Assembly (NCBI GenBank): GCA_016191435.1
Contig: JACPOQ010000043.1
Location: forward strand, 248,001-312,000
Reading direction: 5' to 3'
Length of the DNA stretch: 64,000 bases
Source of the DNA: Chloroflexota bacterium
GTDB taxonomy: Bacteria > Chloroflexota > Dehalococcoidia > Tepidiformales > Tepidiformaceae
Shown here: positions 29,901 through 37,823 of the stretch, piece after piece
How positions within the stretch are numbered: the first letter of the stretch is position 1
Layout: every line of letters begins with the position of its first letter
Made by a program: the position numbers and the translations under genes
The notes under the pieces: model-generated
The model's database searches: none
What the model was told of the DNA's origin: nothing
The model's input: only the letters and a program-made list of their open reading frames with translations

Positions 29901-32900
29901 CCAAGCGCGACGGGGTTGGGTGCGGCCGTGAGGGAGACGGTGGTCGGGAGCTGGGCCACGGTCAGTGGCGCGGAGGTGACGGAGACGCTCCCGGCGTAGT
30001 CGCCGGCGCCACTGAAGGTGGCCGTGATGGTATGGGCGCCGGTACCGAGCGTGGTCGCGGAATCGGTGTCGGCGGCGACGGTGGCTATCGCGAGGCCACC
30101 AAGCACGTTCGGGACCACCTGGGCCTGGACCGAGAACGACCCGTTGACGGACTCGGTGAAGGTGACGGTGCCACTCCACGCGCGAGCGCCCGCAATGGCG
30201 GTGCCTCCCGAAGACGGGATGATGACCGCGATCAGGTTAACCTGGTCGCCAAGCGTCACGCTTGTGTCACAGGGTCCACCGCTGGGCGCGAGGCAGGCCT
30301 GCACTGTCGTGGTCGTGGGGGCCTGGTTCACGGTGAGGTTGCGGCCGGCGGAGATGCCCGGTGCGTAGTTGGTTATCCCAAGGAAGTGCGCGGTGATCGT
30401 GTAGGTGGCGCCCGCGGGCAGGAGCGTGGCGGATTCGCTCGCGGTTAGCGAAAGCGTGGCGGTGCCGGTTGTGGCGCCGGGGACGGCTGTGCCAAGCAGG
30501 GTGCCGGCGTTGCCGGCGTCAACGAAATCGCGGCGGAATTCGACCGTGCCGCTGAAGTCGCCGTAGGTATTGGCGCCAAGGCCGGCCGTGAGCGTAACCG
30601 CGGTGCCGACCGTGATTGGCGTGGTGGGCGCGTTGAGGGTGACCACGGGCTGGAAGGCGTCGACGGTGAGGCGCACGGGCGCGGAGGTGACGTCGGCGTA
30701 GGCCGGGTCGCCACTGAAGACGGCGATGATGTCGTATTCGCCCGCGCCGGGGAAGTTCGCGAAGGTCGCGGTGACAGTCGTGTTCGCCTGGTTGGTGGCG
30801 GCGTTCACGGCGATACCCGAGCCGCCCGCAAGCAGGTTCGCAACATTGACCGAGCCGCGGTAGAACGAGACCGTGCCCGCATAGCTGCCGACGCCGGCGA
30901 TCGGCGTGGACAGCTGGGCCGAGACGCTGACGTTGCTCCCGAGCTTCACGTGGCCGGCCGGGCTCGAGCCCGGGAAGCTGACGGTGACGGTCGGGGCGGG
31001 TTTTGTCACGGTCAGCGTGGAGGCGGCCGAGGTTGAGGGCGCGTAGTTGCCCGTCGGGGTGCCGGCGCAGGCGGCATCGAGCCCTGTGGGGCAGTAGCGG
31101 GCGGTCACGTTGTAGGTCCCAACGCCGAGCGGCGGGGAAGTCAGTGACGGCGCGACCTGCACGGTCACGCTGGCCTGGCCGTCGGAGATGGTCGTGTCTG
31201 TGGCGATGACCTGCGTACCGATGAGGAACTGGACTTCGCCGCCGAACGGGCCGAAGAGGCCGGGCAGGATGTTGGGGTCAGCGACGGAAACGGCCGCGAT
31301 CAGCGTGAGGTCCTGGCCGAGCGCGATAGTGGCCGGGGCGAGGGTGAGGGCGGTGGCCGTGGGCGCCTGGTTCACCGTCAGCGGCGAGGGGACGGTCGTC
31401 GCGCTGGCGGCGTAATCCTCGGCGCCAGAGTAGGTCGCGCTGACCTGGTGCGTGGTCCCGGGCGCGAGCGTGGATGGCGGCGCGAGCAGGTTCGCGACGG
31501 CGATCCCGCCACCGATGATCGGTACGACCGTGGCGGTCGCGATGGTCTGGTTGAGCTCGTTCTTGAAGGTGACGGTGCCGCTGAATGGACGAGCGCCGGG
31601 GATGGAGGGGACGATGAGCGCGGTGAGCTTCACGGGGTCGCCGAGGTTGACGGTGCTGGTGCAGGTGGGGGCGCCGTCGTCCTTGCAGGCCTGGACGACG
31701 ATCGTGGTGGCGGACGGGTCCACCTTCAGGCTGCGCGGGGCGGAGACGCCCGGTGCGTAGTTGCCGCTCGCGGGCGGCACGTAGCGGACCGTGATGTCGT
31801 AGGCGGCGGGGCCGGCCGGCAGCTGCGTGGCGGACTGCGTTGCATCGAGGGCGAGCACGGCGACGCCGTCGGTGGCGCCCGGCGTGACGGAGCCGACGAG
31901 GGTGCCGGGGTTCGCCTCATCGACGTAGCCGCGGCGGAACTCGACGACGCCAGTGATGCCGCCGAAGCACGCAGGAGCCGTGGCGCAGGTGACACCGGCG
32001 GCGAGGCCGAGGCGTGCGGTGAAGGTCGTGGGCGCGCCCACGGTGATCGGAGACGGAATGGCATCGAGCGTGACGACGGTTGTGGCGGCAGTGACGGTGA
32101 GCGAGCCCGTGGTGGCTGAACCACGATAGTTCGTCACCGGCGGTGTATTCCAAATTGCGGCGATGGCATGCGGCCCGGCATTGAGCCCGGCAGCGCTGAG
32201 CCCGGACGAGAGATCAAGCGACAATTGTGCGACTCCCCCGACAACAGGCGCACTGAAGACCTGGCCCTCGACTGTAAAATCGACGGTTCCCTTCCATGCA
32301 CCATAACTCCCTGGGGAAATGGTGGCGGTGATCGTGGTGGCGCCCGCCGCCCCGAGCTTGGCGTTGCTCGGACCAGTCAGTGCGAGCCCCGTCGGCTGAG
32401 GGTCCACCGTTAGCGATAGCCGTTCCGGTGCGCCGGGGGGCGGCGCTGCCGCAGTCGAACGATAGTTTCCCTTCTCCACACAATCGCCACCGACAATGTC
32501 CGGGCAGTAACGAGCAAACAAATCTCGGAGTCCCGTGACCTGTGCACCTCCCGACGCCAACGGCCCATAGACCGGGCGCGAAAGCAAATCGAGGGATGCC
32601 GCCTGAGATACGACTGGCACTGTCCCGAGTAACGCTGAGCCGTCCCAGAACTGCACAAATCCTTCGTGCGGACCAAAGTAACCCGGGTGCGTCGGATCAG
32701 ATGAACCAGCCGGAATGACCGCCTGTAAGGTAGTGCAGTCCGGTTGGTCGCATCCAGTCAGTGACTGGCCGAGTTGCACCCCGGCAAATGCAGAAGTAAG
32801 TGATAATGTGGTATTGGAAGGCAGCACCGTGATATCCACGGAACAGGTTTGGCCGCCCGGTTCCGGTTCATTCTCACAGGTGGCTGTGTCGAAACCGTGG

Positions 32901-35900
32901 TAATAGGAAATTCCCTCTGGATCGGCCGGGTTAGTGCCATCCAAGAATTCTGCCCGGAACGTGTGAATCCCTACAGGAGAATTGTCTGACAACGGTCCCA
33001 GGTCGGCAGGATTTTGCGTGAATACGGCGACACCATTCACCACCGGAACAGGCCCGTAAACTCTACCCGTCTGCGTGTCCTTGAACTGGAGCTGGCCGTT
33101 GGCCATGCCACTCCCAGGGGCTGCGACCGTAACGAGGGCCGTTAACGTGATCTCGCCACCGATGTAAATGGAAGAAGAGCCACAGGGCCTCTCTGCCGGG
33201 CACAGCGTGACAGAGGTTTCACCTTTGACCACGAACCGCCCGATCGTCGTGCCCGGGTCACCAACAGGAGGTGTACCACATTCTGGTTGGAGAGATGACG
33301 TTGCGCGTACATAATATCTGCCGGGCGTAGAGGGGATTCCGTCTGGAATGGGAATCGACGAGATGGAGAAGGCGGCGTCTTTGGGAACGACGAAACCCAC
33401 ACAGACTGGGCCCTTCTGAGGAGTGACCGGATTGTTCGCCGCATTGGAACCAACCCCGAAGTACACCTGCCGAAGGCATTCTGGACAGAAGTCAACCTCT
33501 CCAGCCTGGGGCGAGACCGTGGCGGACGCAGAGACAGTAAGTGCCCCAGCGGGTCCAGCGGCAAGGTCAATGAGTCTGGATGTAGACGTAGTTCCTGATG
33601 GATCGATGTCGATATCCGTTAATATCGTACCGGCACCGACATTTCGTGTATTAGGGAGCCCACCATGTCCGGGAAATTCACACTGATCGTCGATTATTTG
33701 ATCCAGATTGTTATCGACAGAATCACAGAGGTCATCTACGGCCTTGAGCAATGTCAATGGGACTACAGGGCTAAATCCGCTCTGGAGAATGTTCTTGCCA
33801 CCGTTATACTTTGCTCGGATATTGTGCAAGCCAACCGTGGACAGCGGGAAGTTACCCGTAGGAATCACAAGATTTGCGACTCCAAAACCTTTTAGCTCAG
33901 TGATCGTTACGTCGAGCCCAATAGGGCACGGGTGGGCCGGAGGTGGATCGCTGCAGGTGGTGGATTCGTCAAAGAACGTGACCGCCCCGCCCGCTGGGGC
34001 GACGCCCCCGGTGACAACAGCGAAAAGGTTGACGGTGCTATTTAGAGGCACGGGTTCCGACGGAACGACTGTCATCACGACCGAAGCGACGGGGATGGGG
34101 AAGACCTGCGGCGGCGAGAGCTGGCAATCGGACCCGTTGCAGCCGTTCGCCGTCAATTCGATCTTCGCGAAGCCATCGCTGTCCGGGACTGCGCTTGTAA
34201 GCGTGAAGTCGTACTCGGAGGAGTTGAGGGTCGGGGTCGCGAGGATGGTGTTCTTGTTCTTCAGGACCCAGCTGACGGTCGAGAAGGAAATCTTGGAAAG
34301 GACCTTGCACCGAAATTCCACGCGCGAGGGGTTCTGCTCGAACGTCGTTTGGCAGGTGACGGTGATGCCGCTTTCCGGGATGGGGACGGGCGTGGGGGTA
34401 GGGGCGACCGTTGGCGTGACCTCGGGCGCGGCGGTCACGGCGAAGCGCACCTGCTCGGTGGTCGCAGTGGACTTGCACGCGGTCCTATTGCACGCAGTAA
34501 TGGCGATGGCGGTGCTGGTGTCCTTCGTGAAGGACGTGAACAGCGCCGTCTGCCCGGTGAACAAGCCCTGCACGACGCCGTTGAGGGTCCAGCGCGTGGT
34601 GCTGTAGTCGCCGGTGATCTTGGCCGTGCAGATGAGCGTGGCGAGCTTCGGCTGGTCCGTCACGGTAGTGCCGCAGGAGAGCGCCACGCTATCGGGCGCG
34701 ACGAACTCGGCAGTCGGCGGCGGCCCTTGCGCAGGCGGCGGCGTGGCCGACCCTGTTGGGTTCGCAGGCGCCCCGAGGCGGATTATCGGCTCGCCCGCGC
34801 CGTGCGCGAAGCGTAAGGGCTCGGCCAAGAGGAACGACCCGAAGCCGGTGATGACGTTGTCTTCCTGGTTGGCGGCGCCGGGGCTGATGCGGATGACGTC
34901 GCCGAGGGCGAAGCCGAGGTTGCTCGCGACTTCGAGCTTCGTGGCGCCGGCGGGGACCGAGACGGAGAGCGTCGTCTCGCCCGGCTTCGCACCGTTCGCG
35001 CCACCGCCCTGGGTGGGTGCGGGCGTGGCTGACCCGGCGGAGGGCGAGGCACTGGGGGTAGCCTTCGGGTCGGGCGTGGGCTGGACGCCCACGAGGACCT
35101 TGATATCGGGCGCTTTCGCGCTCGGGTCGTAGGCAAGCTGAGCGACGAGGGAGCCGGGGTTGTCGAGCGTGCGGACGGAGGGGGTGCCGGCCGAGTTGTA
35201 GGTGTGGATAGCGACGCTGGTGGCGCCGCCGGACGTATCAAGGACTTCGATCTTGTAGTCCTCGCGCTTGCCGGGCAGGAAGATCTGGTTGGTGCCGGCA
35301 TCGGGCGGGGGGGCGCTCGCGACGCAGGTCGGGTCGCGCCAGGCCGCGCGAGCGCTGTAGGAGGCGCCGGGGATGTCCGTCTGGGCGACTTTCGCCGCTT
35401 CATCGCGGCTGCCAGTGTTGAGCGTCCCGACGACGCGTCCCTCCTTATCGGTCACGCGGACGCGGACGCTGGAGGGCGCGCTAATGACGACGGCGCTGAG
35501 ATCCTCGCTGGGCTCGAAGATGACCGAGCTCTTTATCTTGCCCTTGTAGGCGTCGAGGGTGGTGCGATCTTTGTAGAAAGGGTCGGCAATGAGGATCTTG
35601 TCGCCTTCGAGTCCGACGGCGGCAATCCAGTGGCCGGGGACTTCGATGAGGATGGGGCGCCCCAACTTGAGCTGCTCGCGGACTTCCTCGTCGGAGCCGG
35701 TGCCGGTGCGGGCGAAGCGGACCGTGCGGGTGCCGGGGTATTTCTGGGCGATCTCGCCGGAAAGCTGGTTCGCGGCGGTCCAGATGACGTCTCCGTAAAT
35801 GTAGCCTTGACTGACCCAGCCCCGAGAGGTCTTGCGGGCATTGAGGTTGAACCATTCGTTCACGGTCTGCGGCGTGAGCGGCCTGCCATCGGGCATTACG

Positions 35901-37351
35901 AGGATCTGGAAGAGGGCCATCATGTTGGTGACGGAGGTCATGGCGCAGCCGCACTGGGCGACGGAGACGCCGCACCAGTCGGGGCCGAACTCGGGGTCGC
36001 GTGCCTTGGCATATTCATCGGCGCCCCAGGCGGGGTCGTTTTGCATGAAGTAAGGCCCACCAGAGCCGGGGCCGGCAGCGGCGGACTGAACCGGGCCCTG
36101 CTGGGCGGCGGCCTGGTCCTGGGCCTGCTTTGCCTGCTGGGCGGCGGCGCTGCTCTTGTCGCACATGTGGACGCCATCGAAGGGCGCCTCGGCGTTGGCG
36201 GTCGCGACGCCGCCCTTGCCGCCAAGGATGCCATCGGGCAGGACCACCACCGCGAGCAGGACCAGGACAATCGCCATGGCGGCGGCGAAGGCGAACATCG
36301 CCGGGCGCTGGAGCGGCTGCAACGGCGGCCGGATGACGAGCTGGCCCGTCGCGATGGGCTGGGCCGGCTCGTCATCGACGGACCCGGTGACGGCGAAGGG
36401 CGCGATCGTCTTCGGGCCGAAGAGCGGGCGTTTCTTGCGGAGCACCCGGAACGGCAGCGAGCGCTGCGCCCCGGGCGGGATATCGATGGAGGGCGCGTCG
36501 AAGCGATAGATGAACGCTTCTTCATCGTCGGCGCCGCCGAGGTCGTAGCTCATGGGGCGGTTGCCGCGGTTCTCGGCTATGAGCTCGAAATCGCGCTTGC
36601 CGCGGATGGGCCGGAGCGTGAAGGCGGTGCTGGCGAACGGCAGGACGGTGAGCTGTCCCGGCACGACGAGCTCGCGGCCCGTCTCGCGAGAGGTGATCAC
36701 GACGCTGAAGTCGTAGATACCGGCTTCGGCATCCTGGACGCGCGGCGGGTTAAAGGAGAGGGGGACCGTCGCGCTGCCATCGGGCAGAAGGATCAGCGAC
36801 GAATCGCCGAGTTCGACCCATTCGGCGGGGAGGCCGGCGATGGCAAGATCGAGGCCATCGACCACCTGGCCCCGGTTGTAGACGGTGAGCGTGGCGGTGA
36901 CGGGGCTGCCACCGGGCTGGGCCGCATCGACGGGCCCATCGAGGGCGGCGCGGATGGCGGCGGGAAGGTCCGGCGCGGCGGCATCATCAACAGAAAGCGC
37001 GCCGCGGGTTGCCACGCCAGACCCGAGCGAGAATTCCGGCGGCAGCGCCGCGGGCGCCGCGAAGGTGAGCGCAACCTCACCGAAGCGCAGCTCCTGACCA
37101 TCCTCGACGAGGCTGGGGTCGTTGGGTTCGATGCGCTGGCCGTCGATGAACGTGCCGGTGGCGGAGCCGAGGTCTTCGACCATGAGGCGGCCGCTATCGA
37201 TGCTGAGGCGGGCGTGGCGGCGGGCGACGCTGAGGTCGTCGAGGACAATCGGGCTGCCTTCGGCGCGGCCGACCACGACGGACGTGAGGTCGATCCCATA
37301 CTCGACCACCTGCCCATCGCCCGTTATCCGGCGTAGGACCCCGAACTTCAA
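26933..37351 (-). CDS. giant (3472 aa) FHA - TM - C39-like peptidase - multi Ig-like repeat protein (FHA3)
   Basis: Single uninterrupted ORF; MKFGVLRRITGDG FHA N-terminus; TM PAMFAFAAAMAIVLVLLAVVVLP; C39-like MQNDPAW...QCGCAMTS...GHWIAAVG...IADPFY; many Ig-like units of the TVEFRR...NYAPG...LTV type. Confidence 0.88.
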   Translation of the reverse strand: MKFGVLRRITGDGQVVEYGIDLTSVVVGRAEGSPIVLDDLSVARRHARLSIDSGRLMVEDLGSATGTFIDGQRIEPNDPSLVEDGQELRFGEVALTFAAPAALPPEFSLGSGVATRGALSVDDAAAPDLPAAIRAALDGPVDAAQPGGSPVTATLTVYNRGQVVDGLDLAIAGLPAEWVELGDSSLILLPDGSATVPLSFNPPRVQDAEAGIYDFSVVITSRETGRELVVPGQLTVLPFASTAFTLRPIRGKRDFELIAENRGNRPMSYDLGGADDEEAFIYRFDAPSIDIPPGAQRSLPFRVLRKKRPLFGPKTIAPFAVTGSVDDEPAQPIATGQLVIRPPLQPLQRPAMFAFAAAMAIVLVLLAVVVLPDGILGGKGGVATANAEAPFDGVHMCDKSSAAAQQAKQAQDQAAAQQGPVQSAAAGPGSGGPYFMQNDPAWGADEYAKARDPEFGPDWCGVSVAQCGCAMTSVTNMMALFQILVMPDGRPLTPQTVNEWFNLNARKTSRGWVSQGYIYGDVIWTAANQLSGEIAQKYPGTRTVRFARTGTGSDEEVREQLKLGRPILIEVPGHWIAAVGLEGDKILIADPFYKDRTTLDAYKGKIKSSVIFEPSEDLSAVVISAPSSVRVRVTDKEGRVVGTLNTGSRDEAAKVAQTDIPGASYSARAAWRDPTCVASAPPPDAGTNQIFLPGKREDYKIEVLDTSGGATSVAIHTYNSAGTPSVRTLDNPGSLVAQLAYDPSAKAPDIKVLVGVQPTPDPKATPSASPSAGSATPAPTQGGGANGAKPGETTLSVSVPAGATKLEVASNLGFALGDVIRISPGAANQEDNVITGFGSFLLAEPLRFAHGAGEPIIRLGAPANPTGSATPPPAQGPPPTAEFVAPDSVALSCGTTVTDQPKLATLICTAKITGDYSTTRWTLNGVVQGLFTGQTALFTSFTKDTSTAIAITACNRTACKSTATTEQVRFAVTAAPEVTPTVAPTPTPVPIPESGITVTCQTTFEQNPSRVEFRCKVLSKISFSTVSWVLKNKNTILATPTLNSSEYDFTLTSAVPDSDGFAKIELTANGCNGSDCQLSPPQVFPIPVASVVMTVVPSEPVPLNSTVNLFAVVTGGVAPAGGAVTFFDESTTCSDPPPAHPCPIGLDVTITELKGFGVANLVIPTGNFPLSTVGLHNIRAKYNGGKNILQSGFSPVVPLTLLKAVDDLCDSVDNNLDQIIDDQCEFPGHGGLPNTRNVGAGTILTDIDIDPSGTTSTSRLIDLAAGPAGALTVSASATVSPQAGEVDFCPECLRQVYFGVGSNAANNPVTPQKGPVCVGFVVPKDAAFSISSIPIPDGIPSTPGRYYVRATSSLQPECGTPPVGDPGTTIGRFVVKGETSVTLCPAERPCGSSSIYIGGEITLTALVTVAAPGSGMANGQLQFKDTQTGRVYGPVPVVNGVAVFTQNPADLGPLSDNSPVGIHTFRAEFLDGTNPADPEGISYYHGFDTATCENEPEPGGQTCSVDITVLPSNTTLSLTSAFAGVQLGQSLTGCDQPDCTTLQAVIPAGSSDPTHPGYFGPHEGFVQFWDGSALLGTVPVVSQAASLDLLSRPVYGPLASGGAQVTGLRDLFARYCPDIVGGDCVEKGNYRSTAAAPPPGAPERLSLTVDPQPTGLALTGPSNAKLGAAGATTITATISPGSYGAWKGTVDFTVEGQVFSAPVVGGVAQLSLDLSSGLSAAGLNAGPHAIAAIWNTPPVTNYRGSATTGSLTVTAATTVVTLDAIPSPITVGAPTTFTARLGLAAGVTCATAPACFGGITGVVEFRRGYVDEANPGTLVGSVTPGATDGVAVLALDATQSATQLPAGPAAYDITVRYVPPASGNYAPGVSAPRSLKVDPSATTIVVQACKDDGAPTCTSTVNLGDPVKLTALIVPSIPGARPFSGTVTFKNELNQTIATATVVPIIGGGIAVANLLAPPSTLAPGTTHQVSATYSGAEDYAASATTVPSPLTVNQAPTATALTLAPATIALGQDLTLIAAVSVADPNILPGLFGPFGGEVQFLIGTQVIATDTTISDGQASVTVQVAPSLTSPPLGVGTYNVTARYCPTGLDAACAGTPTGNYAPSTSAASTLTVTKPAPTVTVSFPGSSPAGHVKLGSNVSVSAQLSTPIAGVGSYAGTVSFYRGSVNVANLLAGGSGIAVNAATNQANTTVTATFANFPGAGEYDIIAVFSGDPAYADVTSAPVRLTVDAFQPVVTLNAPTTPITVGTAVTLTAGLGANTYGDFSGTVEFRRDFVDAGNAGTLLGTAVPGATTGTATLSLTASESATLLPAGATYTITAHFLGITNYAPGISAGRNLTVNQAPTTTTVQACLAPSGGPCDTSVTLGDQVNLIAVIIPSSGGTAIAGARAWSGTVTFTESVNGSFSVQAQVVPNVLGGLAIATVAADTDSATTLGTGAHTITATFSGAGDYAGSVSVTSAPLTVAQLPTTVSLTAAPNPVALGDALTLTASLSPGGFGPYGGTVDFLAQQGAGAPIALGTAAPTNGQASITFDSNTKLSVGTYNVTARYCPPGGGACPSATPTGNYATGVSAATVLVVSKPQPTVTVTFSGSTPAGHVALGSTVTLNADFSAAGYGAYTGTVNFYRDQVNPGRLLGPGVFSGGTSSLLVTANGASFPSGAGDYDIIAVLTGDPIYADATSAPVRLTVDPFTPTVTLDAPTSPITVGTGVTLTARLGANTYGNFSGNVEFRRGYVNAGNPGVLLGSASVGANSGDASLTLSASQSATLLPAGATYSISAHFLGGNNYAPAASTGKSLTVNQAPTTTIGQACAVVNGQCSGSGPVSVGEQIKLVAVIIPTAGGTAIAGARPWTGTVTFTDSANPSFSVTAEVLPNALGGLASYIVDTGANSATTLGAGTHQITATFNGGDDYAASADTTPAAIDVNKLTTTIALSMGPNPVTSAGSVTFTATLSANGSAAYTGNVVEFRDDYVSEASPGTLLGAATSVTNSQAVQTVSAAGLTAGTHLITARFLGDANHMPSVSSPASSLTVLQDVAITAAASPNPVALGSSSTLTVTFPAVGALGAYDATGGAVTFWEGPTQVGGAATFSGGTQATLSVDADANAGGNNLGPGLHAIVAKYSGNGAYAPAQSAAFVVTISAAPTTLMMTANGSSTPSVLIGDVINLSAALSGGGTATTGLFNAGSATVTFYANGVALAGAVTLNPGTANATTATQSVTSSLSLLPAGTYSLTAVYSGNAQHAAQTSAPITLTVTKGSTVATTAFGTGTTSPFLVGPDATFRVTLTSSTGFIPESGTVVLYQSASGTGGWNAIDVSNTQVSAGVYDFSVPTSSGSSLGVGTHFLMAVYLGNSNFNGSTNPGTNLGPLIVQQPTTTTLSFSPASPPRTGPITITATISPTSAGSLASCTVTFAEVVSGTPTDFTQTVAFTAPGTFDLTLPANFYSTAGPRDIRATFAACANYGGSIANATLTVT

Positions 37352-37823
37352 CTACTCACCCCGGCCTGGCACGACAATCCGCACGTTGAGGATACTGGCG
37401 CGGGAGGCTCACTGAATAGAGATAGATCGTGCATTTATCGGCGCGAGACGTTTACTTTCGTGATATATGGGTGAAAGCCGCCCGCGGAAGACTGCCCGTG
37501 TTGCGGCAGATACCGGCGGCGCGGTGAGGGCTGCGAGCGGGCGCGGCCGAGGACTGTGATCCGCCCCAGCAGCAGCCGTGCGAGCGTCCACCGCGCCGCG
37601 AGACATGGGGGCGGCTCCCTCTGCACAGGTACCAGGCGGCCGCCCAAAACTCGTCAATTCGGCACGGTCATGCAAACGTGAACGGTCGTTTCACCTCGGA
37701 AAAGACGTTTTTCCTTAAGGTATGCGGCTGCTACTATCCGCCTCGCTTCGGCGCGTCGCGAGGGCGGCCGCCGGTTCGGTGTGCCCGGAAGAGCACCAGA
37801 TTTCCAGAAGGGGAGAACAACCA

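Noticed and set aside
35204-37336. 710-aa plus-strand ORF
   Set aside because: Antisense to the FHA/C39 part of the giant protein; compositional artefact.
37409-37675. 88-aa ORF in the FHA3/hppA divergent spacer
   Set aside because: No family motif and no supporting context; the spacer more likely holds promoters.
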